In this document: positions 1 to 9,661 of the stretch, in pieces | How the letters are laid out: every line of letters starts with the position of its first letter | Numbering within the stretch: position 1 is the stretch's first letter | Assembly: GCA_003164075.1 (NCBI GenBank) | Contig: PLRZ01000089.1 | Location: 1-25,196, forward strand | From: Bryobacterales bacterium | Lineage (GTDB): Bacteria > Acidobacteriota > Terriglobia > Bryobacterales > Bryobacteraceae | Direction of reading: 5' to 3' | DNA length: 25,196 nucleotides | The notes under the pieces: generated by a model | What the model was told of the DNA's origin: nothing | Seen by the model: the letters and a program-made list of their open reading frames with translations, nothing else | Database searches by the model: none | Made by a program: the position numbers and the translations under genes

Positions 1-1
1 C

Positions 2-232
2 CAAGCTAAGAACACCCTCGGCTCTCTATTGGACCGCGTAGAGCGGGGTGAAGAAATCGTGATCACGAGACACGGCAAACCCGTCGCTCGTTTGGTTGCC
101 AGCACTACTGGTATTGATCGCGCGAGGGCGAAGGCGGCCGCGGAGCGCATTCGTGCCCGTGCGGAACACCTGTCGTCTGAACGTTTCGATTGGGGGGCTC
201 TCAAGACCGATCGCGACCAGGGCCGGCCTTGA
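2..232 (+). CDS. Phd/YefM-family antitoxin, 5' end outside window
   Basis: The reading frame is open from the first bases, and the codons before the first TTG (29) give AKNTLGSLLDRVERGEE, the usual N-terminal helix region of Phd/YefM antitoxins. The gene therefore starts upstream of the window and position 29 is not its start. It continues with ITRHGKPVARLV, the family's DNA-binding/dimer signature. The C-terminal part (about residues 40-75 of what is visible) is the charged region that would wrap the toxin. The stop codon overlaps the TTG start of the PIN-domain gene, so the two are translationally coupled. By family knowledge it neutralises the toxin and represses the shared promoter, which lies outside the window. 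Confidence 0.9.
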   Translation, partial: QAKNTLGSLLDRVERGEEIVITRHGKPVARLVASTTGIDRARAKAAAERIRARAEHLSSERFDWGALKTDRDQGRP

Positions 233-648
233 GTTTGGTTATCGACAGTTCCGTCACTCTTGCCTGGATCTACTCCGCCGAAACCACGGAAGAGGTCTCT
301 GTGGTCTTTGCGCGAGTTGTAGAATCCGGGGCGTGGGTTCCGGCGCTCTGGCGACTGGAGGTTGCCAACGTTCTCGAAATGGGCGTTCGAAAGGGCAGGT
401 CCGATTCCAGCTTTCGGGACGCGGCACTTGCCGATCTCGCGCTCCTTCCCATCGCGGTGGATCCGGAGACCGACCATCAGGCATGGGGCGCCACGGCAAA
501 GTTGGCTGCACGCCACCGCCTGACTCTCTACGACGCGGCATACCTGGAACTGGCGCGCCGCCGCTGTCTGCCGCTCGCTACTGTTGATAGCGAATTGCGA
601 GTCGCCGCGACTGCGGAGGACGTTGCGCTACTCGGCCTCCGTGAATAA
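229..648 (+). CDS. vapC: VapC-type PIN-domain ribonuclease toxin
   Basis: A 139-residue PIN-domain protein when started at TTG 229, which overlaps the antitoxin stop (TTGA). An upstream GTG/ATG extension would bury the start in the antitoxin gene and lacks PIN homology. The acidic metal-binding residues of VapC toxins are all visible: D6 (LVIDSS), E44 (WRLEVANVL), D102 (LYDAAYLELA) and D120 (LATVDSEL). The residues needed for activity look intact. VapC toxins are Mg2+-dependent endoribonucleases that cut tRNA or rRNA when the antitoxin is lost; the target here cannot be told. The pair sits at the left edge, next to non-coding DNA. Confidence 0.88.
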   Translation: MSLVIDSSVTLAWIYSAETTEEVSVVFARVVESGAWVPALWRLEVANVLEMGVRKGRSDSSFRDAALADLALLPIAVDPETDHQAWGATAKLAARHRLTLYDAAYLELARRRCLPLATVDSELRVAATAEDVALLGLRE

Positions 649-896
649 CCTCCTGGACAGAAACGCTAACCGGTGCGGGCTCGCCCGGCATGGCTCCTGA
701 GGTAAGACTCGAGTGTACATGCCGAACCGCGGGTGATCAGCCGCGGCTTTCGCCTTCAATCACCCTAAAAATGGCGGTTGACCGTGAGCTTGGTCCGCAA
801 GTCCGCGACCTTCCTGGAGTTCCAACCGCCGGGCGGTTCACCAAATGGGTGACAACGGTAAAGCCCGGCGAGCGGCGTAATGTGCGGCAGGCGTAG
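649..896. other. Intergenic stretch with no supported gene
   Basis: About 250 bases between vapC and the convergent peptidase gene. A plus-strand frame of 68 codons is open (690-896), but it resembles no family I know and has no clear ribosome binding site. A short imperfect GC-rich inverted repeat lies near 725-750 (CCGCGG...CCGCGG), possibly part of a bidirectional terminator, but there is no T-run. Confidence 0.4.
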
Positions 897-3419
897 CTAA
901 TTCCCACTGGTCGCCGGCAGCTCGGCGGGCAGCGATACCTTATTCCAATCGGGCGGCTCCACTCCCAGTAGATTGTGCACGAAATAATCCTGCAGATAGT
1001 GCTGCGTTCCCAGCACGCCCACGCCGTGATTCTGTCCGGGGATGTACAGCATGTCGAAATGCTTGTTGGCCTTCACCAGCGCATTCACTACCTGCAAAGA
1101 CGATGCCGGGTCCACATTGCTATCCATTTCGCCGACGACGATCAGCGCCTTGCCCTGCAGACGGTACGCATTGTCGACGTTCGACGAGGCGGCGTACTCC
1201 GGCCCGATGGGCCAGCCCATCCACTGCTCATTCCACCAGATCTTGTCCATGCGATTGTCGTGGCAGCCGCTGTTGGTCACCACCACTTTGTAAAAGTCCG
1301 GGTGGAATAATGCGCCGCCCAGGGAGTTCTGCCCGCCCGCGGAGGTCCCGTAAATGCCCACGCGCGTCAGATCGTAATACGGGTACTTTTTTGCGACGGC
1401 CCGATGCCACAGGATGCGATCGGGGAAGCCCGCGTCGCCCAGATTCTTCCAGGCCACATCGTGGAAGGCTTTCGACCGGTTATTGGTGCCCATGCCGTCG
1501 ATCTGCACCACGATAAATCCGAGCTCGGCCAGCGCCTGCGTGCCGGACACGGCACTGAACGTCTTAGGCACGAAGGAGCCCTGCGGACCGGCGTAAATCT
1601 GCTCGATCACGGGGTACTTTTTGTCGGGGTCGAAATTCATCGGGCGGACGATGGTCCCCCAGATGTCGGTCTTCCCGTCGCGGCCCTTGGCGACAAAGAC
1701 TTCCGGCGGGCGGAAGCCGGCAGCCAGCAGCGCCGAGGCGTCGCCCTTATCGAGGTCCATCACCACCTTCCGGTCTTCGGTGCGGCGGAGTTGCGCTACC
1801 GGCGGCAGATCCACGCGCTGCCAGGAGTCCACGTAGAACTGCCGGCCGGGCGAAAAGGTGACGCTGTGGGTGCCGTCGGCGTCGGTCAATTTCGTGAGGC
1901 CGGTACCGTCGAAATCGATGCGGTAGTAGTGCGCGAAGTAGGGATCCTGGCCGGGATTCATGCCGGCGGCCTGAAACCAGATCTGGCGCTTCTCCTCGTC
2001 CACGCGATCCACGAAGCGGACCACCCACTCGCCCTTGGTGATTTGACTTTTCACTTTCCCGGTGACGCCGTCATACAGGTACAGATGCTCCGAACCGTCG
2101 CGCTCCGAGGCCCAGATAATTTCCTTGCCGTCGTGGATGTCGTAGCGGAATTCCTTGCCGGTGTCGCTGAGGCCTTCGGCCAGCGGGCGGTAGTCCACGA
2201 AGGCGTTGCTGGTCTCTTCGATCAGCGGCCGGGCCTTGCCGGTTTGGGCGTCGACTTCGATCACGCGATAGACCTGGTGGCCGCGCTGGTTGTACTCGAA
2301 GGTGAAGCCGCGGCCATCCTTCCACCACGTGGGAGCGGTGAGGGAATAGGCATTGGGGAAGAGCGCGCGGTCGATCTCGATTTCCTTCCTGGCAGCCACA
2401 TCGAACAGCGTGGGACAGGCGATGTCCAGCGCGTCGCCGGGCTTGCGGTAGGCTATGGTCGAGTGCTTGGGCTGAATCTGGTCGGCAGGCGAGCTCTCGA
2501 TGTAGTGGACCTGGCGATCGTAACCGGGGCGGGTGCGATAGGCCGCCAGTTTTTGGGAATCGGGCGACCAGGCGATGGAGCGGAGGGTGTAATAGTTGCC
2601 CTCGGAGCCATCGAAGCTGAGCGCGGTAGCGGGCTCAGTCTTCCCGGCGGGGCGCAGAAAGACGTTGAAGTTTTCGATCAGCGCGTCCCACTTGCCGTCG
2701 AAGGATGCGCAGACTTGCGGCTCGCCGCCGCGTCCTCCGCGTCCCTGGCCAGGAGGCTGTCCCGCGCAATGAGGTTGAACGCGGCCTGTAACGCCGGCGC
2801 CGCGTCCGCCCTGCTGGGGCGAAGGCGTCAAATATTCGATGCCGTCGATGGAATCGGAGTCCACCATGGCGGGGCTGGCATACGGGCCGTCCGGCTCATC
2901 GGCAGGCGCGCCGCCGCGGCCCTGGCCGGCGGCGGGTTGCGGAACCGGCCCACCTTTGGTGCAGGTGTAGTCGGCGAGGCTGCATTTGTACAGGAAGCCG
3001 CCGGTGCCGAATTCGAGCGAACCGGCGTCATCGGCAAAGGTCAGCGGCGCGGTGGTGACAGGCGGCGTGGCAGCCCCGCGGCGGCCGCCGGCAGGGGGAG
3101 CGAACGGCAGAGTCAGCGCGGTATAGTGGCCGCCGGTTGCCGTGGAGACTGCCGAGGCCAGTTTCTCATGATCGAAGGCCGGCTTCCGGGTCGCGGCGGC
3201 GGCATCTACCAGGACAAACTCCGTGCCGCCGGTTACCGGTTTGGAATACCAGAAGCGATCGGAATTGCCGATCCAGTTGACGGCGCCTGGAGTGTTGACT
3301 ACCAAGCCCCGAGCCTTAGCCTGCAGGCCCTGGCCGCGCTGATAATCGGCCAGGGTACCTTGCGCCGCCAGCGGGTACACGGCGAGCAGGGCCGCCGCCA
3401 ATCGAATCGCCAGTTTCAT
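897..3419 (-). CDS. Secreted S9-family (prolyl oligopeptidase/DPP IV-like) peptidase
   Basis: 840 residues from ATG 3419. This start is chosen because GGAGG lies 4 bases upstream and the protein then opens with a Sec signal peptide ([20 protein letters not shown]); the frame extends 16 codons further but that form would hide the signal. Residues about 90-560 are a DPP IV-type beta-propeller, with Gly/Arg/Pro-rich inserts around residues 170-250. Residues about 600-830 are the alpha/beta-hydrolase domain. The triad is visible: S693 in GTSAGG, an Asp in GEMDSNVDP (about 766) and H798 in GQNHGVG. It should cleave short peptides in the periplasm or outside the cell. A long imperfect palindrome begins just upstream of the ribosome binding site and could affect expression. 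Confidence 0.9.
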   Translation of the reverse strand: MKLAIRLAAALLAVYPLAAQGTLADYQRGQGLQAKARGLVVNTPGAVNWIGNSDRFWYSKPVTGGTEFVLVDAAAATRKPAFDHEKLASAVSTATGGHYTALTLPFAPPAGGRRGAATPPVTTAPLTFADDAGSLEFGTGGFLYKCSLADYTCTKGGPVPQPAAGQGRGGAPADEPDGPYASPAMVDSDSIDGIEYLTPSPQQGGRGAGVTGRVQPHCAGQPPGQGRGGRGGEPQVCASFDGKWDALIENFNVFLRPAGKTEPATALSFDGSEGNYYTLRSIAWSPDSQKLAAYRTRPGYDRQVHYIESSPADQIQPKHSTIAYRKPGDALDIACPTLFDVAARKEIEIDRALFPNAYSLTAPTWWKDGRGFTFEYNQRGHQVYRVIEVDAQTGKARPLIEETSNAFVDYRPLAEGLSDTGKEFRYDIHDGKEIIWASERDGSEHLYLYDGVTGKVKSQITKGEWVVRFVDRVDEEKRQIWFQAAGMNPGQDPYFAHYYRIDFDGTGLTKLTDADGTHSVTFSPGRQFYVDSWQRVDLPPVAQLRRTEDRKVVMDLDKGDASALLAAGFRPPEVFVAKGRDGKTDIWGTIVRPMNFDPDKKYPVIEQIYAGPQGSFVPKTFSAVSGTQALAELGFIVVQIDGMGTNNRSKAFHDVAWKNLGDAGFPDRILWHRAVAKKYPYYDLTRVGIYGTSAGGQNSLGGALFHPDFYKVVVTNSGCHDNRMDKIWWNEQWMGWPIGPEYAASSNVDNAYRLQGKALIVVGEMDSNVDPASSLQVVNALVKANKHFDMLYIPGQNHGVGVLGTQHYLQDYFVHNLLGVEPPDWNKVSLPAELPATSGN

Positions 3420-3430
3420 GCTGCCTCCAG

Positions 3431-3585
3431 AGCTAATTTCTGTCGCGAAACTCACTTCAAACGGCAAGAACCGCTTGCTGGCGCGCGCGGCTCGGTAACA
3501 GGTCCCATGGAATCAGGCGCGGCGTTACCGAGCCGCGACCGCCAGGGAGCGGTTTCTTGAGTTTCATGACAGAAACCAGCTAATT
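3431..3585. repeat. Imperfect palindrome of dispersed GC-rich repeat units
   Basis: The left arm runs from AGCTAATTTCTGTC to GCGGCTCGGTAAC (about 3431-3498). The right arm is its inverted partner, from GTTACCGAGCCGCGACCG to GACAGAAACCAGCTAATT (about 3524-3585). The arms share TTTCTGTC, GAAACTC, AACCGCT and CGCGGCTCGGTAAC in the same order. The centre carries GGTCCCATGGAATC, also found in the copy at 11991-12060. The element lies in the 5' untranslated region of the S9 peptidase gene, where the transcript could fold into a long hairpin. Confidence 0.8.
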
Positions 3586-3603
3586 GCAAACACGCGGGCA
3601 CTT

Positions 3604-3648
3604 CGTTACCGAGCCGCGACCGTTAGGGACCGTTAGGGAGCGTTAGGT
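3604..3648. repeat. Fragment of the dispersed repeat family
   Basis: Begins CGTTACCGAGCCGCGACCG, as in the right arm of the palindrome at 3524, then has a short internal duplication (CCGTTAGGGA, CCGTTAGGGAGCGTTAGG). Read on the minus strand, the end matches the 7351-7371 copy almost base for base. It abuts the 3' end of the aldose epimerase gene. Confidence 0.7.
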
Positions 3649-4769
3649 TATTTCTTCACCGAAAACCGGTATACCGTCGTCGTCTTGTACGTCTGCCCGG
3701 GCTTCAATTCCGTGGTCGGGAAGGCCGGCTTGTTGGGGGAATCGGGATAGTGCTGGGTCTCCAGGCACAGCGCCGCGCGCCGCGGGTACACATGGCCGCC
3801 TTTGCCTTTCAGGGTGCCGTCCAGGAAGTTGCCGGTATAGAACTGCACGGCCGGCTCGGTGGTGTCCACTTCCATCACGCGGCCCGTGGCGGGCTCTTCC
3901 ACGCGCGCGGCCAGGCTCAAGCCGGCGCCGCTGCGGTCCAGGATGAAGTTGTGGTCGTAGCCTTTGCCGAGTTTGAGCTGCTCGTCATTCTGTTCGATGC
4001 GCGCGCCAACGGCCGTGGGTTTGGTGAAATCGAACGGCGTGCCGGCCACCGGCTTCAGTTCGCCGGTGGGAATCAGGCCCGAGTCCACCGGCGTGAACTT
4101 GGAGGCGTGGATGGTCAACAGGTGGTCCAGAATAGTGCCGTTGCCGGCGCCTTTCAGGTTCCAATAGGAGTGGTTCGTCAGGTTCACCACGGTGTCCTTG
4201 TCGGTGGTGGCGGAGTAGTCGATCTTCAGCTCATCGGCGGCGGTCAAATGATACGCCACCGTGGCTTTCAGGTTGCCGGGGAAGCCTTCTTCGCCGTCTT
4301 TGCTGGTGTAGGTGAGTTCCACGCCGCCATCCGCCAACTGGCGCGGGGTCCAGACCGCCTTGTCGAAGCCCTTCGGCCCGCCGTGCAGGGTGTTGACGCC
4401 GTCGTTAGCGGGCAAATTGTAAACTTTTCCGTCGAGAGTGAACTTGGCATGGCCGATGCGGTTGCCATAGCGGCCAATCAGTGCGCCGAAGTACGGTTCG
4501 GCGGGATTCAAATAGCCTTCCAGGGAATCGAAGCCCTGAACGATGTCGGCCATCTGGCCGGTTTTGTCGGGCGTCTTCAGCGAGACGACCACGCCGCCGT
4601 AGGTGCAGATTCTGGCCTCCAAACCGTGTTCGTTGGTCAGCGTGAAAATTTTGACGAGTGTGCCGTCCGGCATCTTGCCGAAATCGGCTTCGGATACCTT
4701 GGTGGCGGCGTGAATTGTGACGGCCCCGAGGAGCAAAAGGGCGGCGGCCACCGATGAGAGCGCTAGCAT
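3648..4769 (-). CDS. galM: Secreted aldose 1-epimerase (galactose mutarotase)
   Basis: 373 residues. It opens with a hydrophobic signal peptide (residues 1-21, ending near HAA), unusual for cytosolic GalM but common for copies paired with secreted glycosidases. GalM hallmarks are in order: GRYGNRIG near 99-106, H129 in LHGG, H200 in NHSYWNL, an Asp in YDHNFIL (about 275) and catalytic E337 in CLETQHYP. The enzyme interconverts alpha and beta anomers of aldoses. GGAGG lies 10 bases before the ATG, and a minus-strand TACAAT (4801-4796) is a possible -10 box. It is divergent from the GH127 gene, with only 70 bases between them, which suggests a shared control region and a joint role in sugar release. 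Confidence 0.92.
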   Translation of the reverse strand: MLALSSVAAALLLLGAVTIHAATKVSEADFGKMPDGTLVKIFTLTNEHGLEARICTYGGVVVSLKTPDKTGQMADIVQGFDSLEGYLNPAEPYFGALIGRYGNRIGHAKFTLDGKVYNLPANDGVNTLHGGPKGFDKAVWTPRQLADGGVELTYTSKDGEEGFPGNLKATVAYHLTAADELKIDYSATTDKDTVVNLTNHSYWNLKGAGNGTILDHLLTIHASKFTPVDSGLIPTGELKPVAGTPFDFTKPTAVGARIEQNDEQLKLGKGYDHNFILDRSGAGLSLAARVEEPATGRVMEVDTTEPAVQFYTGNFLDGTLKGKGGHVYPRRAALCLETQHYPDSPNKPAFPTTELKPGQTYKTTTVYRFSVKK

Positions 4770-4824
4770 TACGGAAATACCTCCAGGCGATGGTTATTGT
4801 ATAACGAAACAGCGCGAGGTGCCT

Positions 4825-4830
4825 TACAAT
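4825..4830 (+). promoter_or_regulatory. Candidate -10 box before the GH127 gene
   Basis: TACAAT sits nine bases before the ATG at 4840. A start of transcription 7-9 bases downstream would fall at or next to the ATG, giving a nearly leaderless mRNA. This fits the lack of a clear Shine-Dalgarno sequence. No good -35 box is seen (TAACGA at 17-base spacing is poor). Confidence 0.35.
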
Positions 4831-4839
4831 GGTTCCGTA

Positions 4840-7299
4840 ATGAAAGCGATTGCATGCTTGGCCGCGTTGATCCTGGCAATGGGTTGCGGCCCCGTGTCCG
4901 CGCAGACCGCGCCGCGGCGCGATTATCCCGTGAAGCCGGTTCCCTTCACCGCCGTCCACGTGACCGACGGTTTCTGGGCGCCGCGCATTGAGACCAACCG
5001 CACGGTGACCATTCCGTTCGCATTTCGGAAAGACGAGGAGACCGGGCGCGTGGACAATTTTATTCGCGCCGCCGAAGCGCTGCGCGGCGAGCCGTTCGAA
5101 AATCATACGCCGCCGGGGTATCCGTTCGACGATAGCGATGTCTACAAAGTAATTGAGGGCGCTTCCTACACCCTGAGCGTGCATCCCGATCCCAAGTTGG
5201 ACGCCTACCTTGACGGCCTGATCGAGAAGATCGCCGCGGCGCAGGAACGGGACGGCTATTTGTACACCGCGCGCACCATCGATCCGCTGCATCCGCATGC
5301 CTGGAGCGGTCCGCGGCGCTGGATGCTGGAACAAGTCGACAGCCACGAGTTGTACGACCTGGGCCATCTGTACGAAGCCGCGGTGGCGCACTACCTGGCG
5401 ACGGGGAAACGCAGCTTGCTGGATATCGCCATCCACTCCGCCAACCTGCTGGTGAATACTTTCGGTCCGGGCAAGCAGACCATCTGGCCGGGCCACCAGA
5501 TCACCGAGATGGGCCTCGCGAAACTGTATCGCGCGACCGGCGACCAGCGCTACCTCGACCTGGCCAAATTCCTGCTCGACGTGCGCGGTCCGGATACCTA
5601 TAGCGGCGGCGACACCCGGCGCGCGCTCAGCTACAACCAGGCTCAAGTGAAGGTGGTGGACCAGACGGAAGCGGTGGGCCACGCGGTGCGCGCCACCTAC
5701 ATGTACTCCGGCATGGCGGACGTGGCGGCGCTCACCGGCGATACGCGGTATGTGAACGCCATCGACAAGATCTGGGACAACGTGGCCGGCAAGAAGTTAT
5801 ACATCACCGGCGGGATCGGCGCGACAGCCTCGGGCGAGGCGTTCGGGCCGAATTATCAGCTTCCCAACATGACCGCGTACAACGAGACCTGCGCGGCGGT
5901 GGGTAACGATTTCTGGAACCACCGGCTGTTTCTGCTGCACGCCGACGCGAAATATATCGATGTGATGGAGCGGACGCTTTATAACGGGCTGATCTCCGGC
6001 GTCTCGCTCGACGGCACTACGTTCTTCTATCCGAATCCGCTGGAATCGCGCGGCCAGCATCATCGCGACCCGTGGTTCGGGGTGGCCTGTTGTCCCGGAA
6101 ATATTACGCGCTTCATGGCGAGTGTGCCGGGCTACGTATACGCCGAGCGCAACGATGCCATTTGGGTGAATCTCTACGTGGCGTCGAACGCCGGCATCAA
6201 GTTGGACAATGGCCGCACGGTGAATATCGCGCAGGAGACGCGCTACCCGTGGGACGGCGCGGTGAAGATGACGGTATCGCCCGACCAGGCCGCCGCGCTG
6301 ACCATCCACGTGCGCATCCCCGGCTGGGCGCGCAATGAGCCGGTGGCGAGCGACCTGTATCGCTATGCTGAAAAGTCGACGCAGACGGCTACCTTGAAGG
6401 TGGATGGGAAAGCCGTTCCGGTGACGCTCGATAAGGGCTACGTCGACCTGACGCGCACCTGGAAGAAGGGCGACACCATCGAATTGAATCTGCCCATGCC
6501 GGTGCGGCGCGTGCTGGCCAACACGGAGGTGGCGGCCGACCAGGGGCGCGTGGCGATTGAGCGCGGGCCCATCGTTTATACCGCCGAATGGGTGGACAAT
6601 CCCGGCAGGAAGGTGCGCAATCTGGTGCTGCCGGATAGCGTGCCGCTGACCGCGGAGTGGAAGGCGGACCTGTTGAAGGGCGTGGAAGTGGTGAAGGGCC
6701 GGGCGGTGGCGTATTCGAAAGACGAGCAGGGCGGAGTGGTGAAAAAGGAGCAGGAATTTACGGCGATTCCGTATTACGCCTGGGCCAATCGCGGCAGCGG
6801 AGAGATGACCGTGTGGCTGCCGAATTCGGAAGCGGGCGTGACGCCGGCTCCGTTCCCCACGCTGACCACGTCGGCGAGTGTCACTGCCAGCGGGTCGAAG
6901 AGTCCGCTGCCGATAGAGGATTCGGAGGACCCGCGGGCTTCCAACGATAGCCGGTTTTATTTCGATTGGTGGCCCGCGGGAACGGCCTCGGGCGGGGCCG
7001 GCGGTGTGACCGGCGGGTGGGTGGAATACCACTGGGAGAAGCCGGTTACGGTGTCGGGGAGCGACCTCTATTGGTTCGACGATACCGGGCGGGGCGGAGT
7101 GCGGGTACCGGCCTCGTGGAAGATCCTTTATAAGGACGGCGATGCGTGGAAAGCGGTGGAGAATGCGGGCGCCTGGGCGGTGGAGCGCGACAAGTTCAAT
7201 CAGGTGAGTTTCAAAGCGGTGACGACGACGGCGCTGCGATTGGAAGTGAATTTCCAGGCGACGTTTTCGGCGGGCGTGCAAAGGTGGCGGGTGAGGTGA
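4840..7299 (+). CDS. Secreted GH127 (DUF1680) beta-L-arabinofuranosidase-like enzyme
   Basis: 819 residues from ATG 4840. This start gives a signal peptide (MKAIACLAALILAMGCGPVSA); the frame extends upstream into the divergent gene and is not believed. A Cys at the end of the hydrophobic stretch could make it a lipoprotein. The GH127 active-site set is complete and correctly spaced: E333 (GEAFGPN, acid/base), E349 and C351 (YNETC, zinc ligands), and C417-C418 (VACCPGN, nucleophile and zinc ligand), matching the pattern known from HypBA1. Residues about 720-819 form an extra beta-rich, carbohydrate-binding-like domain. It should remove terminal beta-L-arabinofuranose or a similar sugar; the substrate is inferred. 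Confidence 0.88.
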   Translation: MKAIACLAALILAMGCGPVSAQTAPRRDYPVKPVPFTAVHVTDGFWAPRIETNRTVTIPFAFRKDEETGRVDNFIRAAEALRGEPFENHTPPGYPFDDSDVYKVIEGASYTLSVHPDPKLDAYLDGLIEKIAAAQERDGYLYTARTIDPLHPHAWSGPRRWMLEQVDSHELYDLGHLYEAAVAHYLATGKRSLLDIAIHSANLLVNTFGPGKQTIWPGHQITEMGLAKLYRATGDQRYLDLAKFLLDVRGPDTYSGGDTRRALSYNQAQVKVVDQTEAVGHAVRATYMYSGMADVAALTGDTRYVNAIDKIWDNVAGKKLYITGGIGATASGEAFGPNYQLPNMTAYNETCAAVGNDFWNHRLFLLHADAKYIDVMERTLYNGLISGVSLDGTTFFYPNPLESRGQHHRDPWFGVACCPGNITRFMASVPGYVYAERNDAIWVNLYVASNAGIKLDNGRTVNIAQETRYPWDGAVKMTVSPDQAAALTIHVRIPGWARNEPVASDLYRYAEKSTQTATLKVDGKAVPVTLDKGYVDLTRTWKKGDTIELNLPMPVRRVLANTEVAADQGRVAIERGPIVYTAEWVDNPGRKVRNLVLPDSVPLTAEWKADLLKGVEVVKGRAVAYSKDEQGGVVKKEQEFTAIPYYAWANRGSGEMTVWLPNSEAGVTPAPFPTLTTSASVTASGSKSPLPIEDSEDPRASNDSRFYFDWWPAGTASGGAGGVTGGWVEYHWEKPVTVSGSDLYWFDDTGRGGVRVPASWKILYKDGDAWKAVENAGAWAVERDKFNQVSFKAVTTTALRLEVNFQATFSAGVQRWRVR

Positions 7300-7310
7300 G
7301 TGCCTATCGC

Positions 7311-7394
7311 CGACTAATGCTCCGCCCGGCTCTGAATGCGCATCGGGCGCCTAACGCTCCCTTACGGTCGCGGCTCTGAATGCGCATCGTTAGG
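7311..7394. repeat. Dispersed repeat with 19-bp direct duplication
   Basis: CGGCTCTGAATGCGCATCG occurs at 7327-7345 and again at 7371-7389. Between them lies CCTAACGCTCCCTTACGGTCG, which matches the reverse complement of the end of the 3604-3648 repeat with one difference. The element fills the gap between the two DUF1680 genes. Confidence 0.7.
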
Positions 7395-7438
7395 CAAGGT
7401 TCTTGACAGTTCCTAAGAGAAGGGATAGGTAACGGGAC

Positions 7439-9565
7439 ATGACTAAGAAACAACAGATCGGTCCGGTGAGCCGGCGCAATTTTGCGGCAATAGTGGCGGG
7501 CGCGGGAGCGATGGCGCCGGCGCTCGCGGCGCAACAGACTCCGGCGCAGACGCCGGCTGCTCCGGTGCAACCGGAACCGCGGGGTGGCCGGCCGCCGCAG
7601 CCCAATCCGTTCGATGTGCCTATCGAATTCACGCGCAAGGACGTGGCGGCGAAGGCGCATCCCTTCCCCATGACGCAGGTCCGCCTGCTGCCCGGCAGCA
7701 TGTTCCACGACGCGCAGGAGTGGAATCGCGGCTACATGTCGCGCCTGGGGGCGGACCGTCTGCTGTACAATTTCCGCGCCAACGCGGGGCTGCCGGTGGG
7801 GTCCTCGGAAGGCTTTCCCGGCGGCGGCAACAGTAACTGGGAGCGGCCGGCGGACGGCACGCACGCCACGGAATTGCGCGGCCACTTCACCGGACATTTC
7901 CTCTCGGCCAGCGCGAATCTCTGGGCTTCCACCGGCGACAATGAGGCCAAGTCCAAGGCCGATGGAATGGTGGCGGAGTTGGCCAAGTGCCAGCAGAAAC
8001 TGGGCGGCGGATACCTGAGCGCGTTTCCCCTCTCGCTATTCGAGCGGCTGGACCGGCTGGCCGGAGCGCCGCAGCCTCCACGAGTGCCGGGCGCGCCACC
8101 GCCTCCGGTGGAGCAAACGCTGCCGTGGGCGCCGTTCTACACCATCCACAAGATTATGGCCGGGATGTTCGACATGTACCAATATGCCGGCAACCAGCAG
8201 GCCCTGGAAGTGCTCACGGGCATGGCGGAATGGGCCGACCGGTGGTCCGCCTCCAAGACCGAAGAGCACATGCAGCAGATCCTCAACACGGAGTATGGCG
8301 GGATCGCCGAAACGCTGTACAATCTGGCCGCCGCCACCAACAACGCGAAGTGGGCCACGGTGGGCGACCGCTACACCAAGAAGCGCTTCGTCAACCCGCT
8401 GGCGCTGCGCCGCGACGAACTGACGGGACTGCACGTGAACACGCACGTGCCGCAGGTGATCGCCGCCGCGCGCCGCTACGAGATCTCCGGCGACGTGCGT
8501 TTCCACGACGTGGCCGATTTCTTCTATTGGACCGTGACCACCGGCCGCACGTATGTGACCGGCGGCACCAGCAACGGGGAGGGTTGGCAGATGCCGCCGC
8601 GGCAACTGGCCGCCGAGTTGAAACGATCGGTGGCCACTGCCGAGTGCTGCTGCTCTTACAACATGATGAAGTTGACGCGGCACCTCTACAGTTGGAATCC
8701 GGACCCGCGCTACTTCGACTATTTCGAACGCACCCTGCTGAACGAGCGCATCGGCACCATCCATCCGAAGACCGGGTGGACGCAATATTACCTCTCGCTG
8801 ACGCCGGGCGCGTGGAAGACCTTCTGCAATGAAGACAAGAGCTTCTGGTGCTGCACCGGGACGGGCGTGGAAGAGTACTCCAAACTCAATGACAGCATCT
8901 ACTGGCACGACGATGAAGGTCTGTACGTCAACTTGTTTATCCCTTCGGAACTGAACTGGGCCGAGAAGGGATTGAAGGTGCGGCAGGAGAATAGTTTCCC
9001 GCGGCAGCAGAGCACCACTCTGGCGATCACGTCGGAAAAGCCGCAGGCGATGGCGCTGCGTTTGCGCGTGCCGGTGTGGGCGGCCGGCAGCACGGTGAAG
9101 ATTAACGGCAAGGCGCTGGACGCCGGGGTGGAGCCGGGCAGCTATCTGACGATCCACCGCACGTGGAAGACCGGCGACCGGGTGGAGATGAGCCTGCCGA
9201 TGCGTCTATCGGTGGAGGCGATGCCGGACGATGCGGCCACGCAGGCATTCCTGTACGGTCCGCTGGTGCTGGCCGGAGACCTGGGCAACGAAGGGCTCAC
9301 CGACGAACTGACTTACGGCACGAATGCGCCGGCGATGGCGCGTCCGCGGGCAAATGCGGCGGCGCCTGCGCGGGCTCCGCGCCCCACGGCGCCCGCGATC
9401 GAGGTTCCCACATTCCAGGCGGCTGGAGCGGATCCCGCTGCGTGGATCAAGCCGGGAGACGCGCCGCTGACGTTCCATACGGTGGGGCAGAAGAAGGATG
9501 TCACGCTGGTGGCGATCAATTCTCTGTTCGATAAGCGGTACTCGGTGTATTGGACGATTTCATAA
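7439..9565 (+). CDS. Exported DUF1680 glycosidase, GH146-like, twin-arginine signal
   Basis: 708 residues. The N-terminus carries SRRNFAAIVAGAGAMAPALA, a twin-arginine signal, so it is probably folded with its metal before export. A Pro/Gln-rich linker follows (about 35-60). Candidate active-site residues are E381 (SNGEGW), E402 with C403-C405 (AECCCSYNMMKL) and C471-C472 (FWCCTGTGVEE). The SYNMMKLT and CCTGTG variants resemble the GH146 branch, typified by the Bacteroides enzyme BT0349, more than GH127 proper. A short Ala/Pro/Arg-rich insert lies near 628-655. The likely role is beta-L-arabinofuranosidase activity, complementing the upstream GH127 enzyme. The family is clear; the exact substrate is not. 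Confidence 0.82.
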   Translation: MTKKQQIGPVSRRNFAAIVAGAGAMAPALAAQQTPAQTPAAPVQPEPRGGRPPQPNPFDVPIEFTRKDVAAKAHPFPMTQVRLLPGSMFHDAQEWNRGYMSRLGADRLLYNFRANAGLPVGSSEGFPGGGNSNWERPADGTHATELRGHFTGHFLSASANLWASTGDNEAKSKADGMVAELAKCQQKLGGGYLSAFPLSLFERLDRLAGAPQPPRVPGAPPPPVEQTLPWAPFYTIHKIMAGMFDMYQYAGNQQALEVLTGMAEWADRWSASKTEEHMQQILNTEYGGIAETLYNLAAATNNAKWATVGDRYTKKRFVNPLALRRDELTGLHVNTHVPQVIAAARRYEISGDVRFHDVADFFYWTVTTGRTYVTGGTSNGEGWQMPPRQLAAELKRSVATAECCCSYNMMKLTRHLYSWNPDPRYFDYFERTLLNERIGTIHPKTGWTQYYLSLTPGAWKTFCNEDKSFWCCTGTGVEEYSKLNDSIYWHDDEGLYVNLFIPSELNWAEKGLKVRQENSFPRQQSTTLAITSEKPQAMALRLRVPVWAAGSTVKINGKALDAGVEPGSYLTIHRTWKTGDRVEMSLPMRLSVEAMPDDAATQAFLYGPLVLAGDLGNEGLTDELTYGTNAPAMARPRANAAAPARAPRPTAPAIEVPTFQAAGADPAAWIKPGDAPLTFHTVGQKKDVTLVAINSLFDKRYSVYWTIS

Positions 9566-9643
9566 TCGCCGGTTCTACGGAGATTGCTCGCCGCAGCCGT
9601 TGGGGTGGTGTCTTGCGATCCGCCGGAAGAGACTTGCCGCTTT

Positions 9644-9661
9644 GTTAAGTTTTAGCTTAAC
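9644..9661. promoter_or_regulatory. Perfect inverted repeat, probable TA operator
   Basis: GTTAAG and CTTAAC are perfect inverted arms around TTTTAG, directly before the first ATG and ribosome binding site of the toxin-antitoxin-chaperone genes. AT-rich palindromes in this place are usual binding sites for the XRE antitoxin. The binding itself is inferred. Confidence 0.5.

Noticed and set aside
690..896. 68-codon plus-strand frame after vapC
   Set aside because: No family resemblance, no good ribosome binding site, and it ends against a convergent gene.
1404..3560. 718-codon plus-strand frame opposite the S9 peptidase
   Set aside because: It is the antisense shadow of a well-supported gene in GC-rich DNA and resembles no family.
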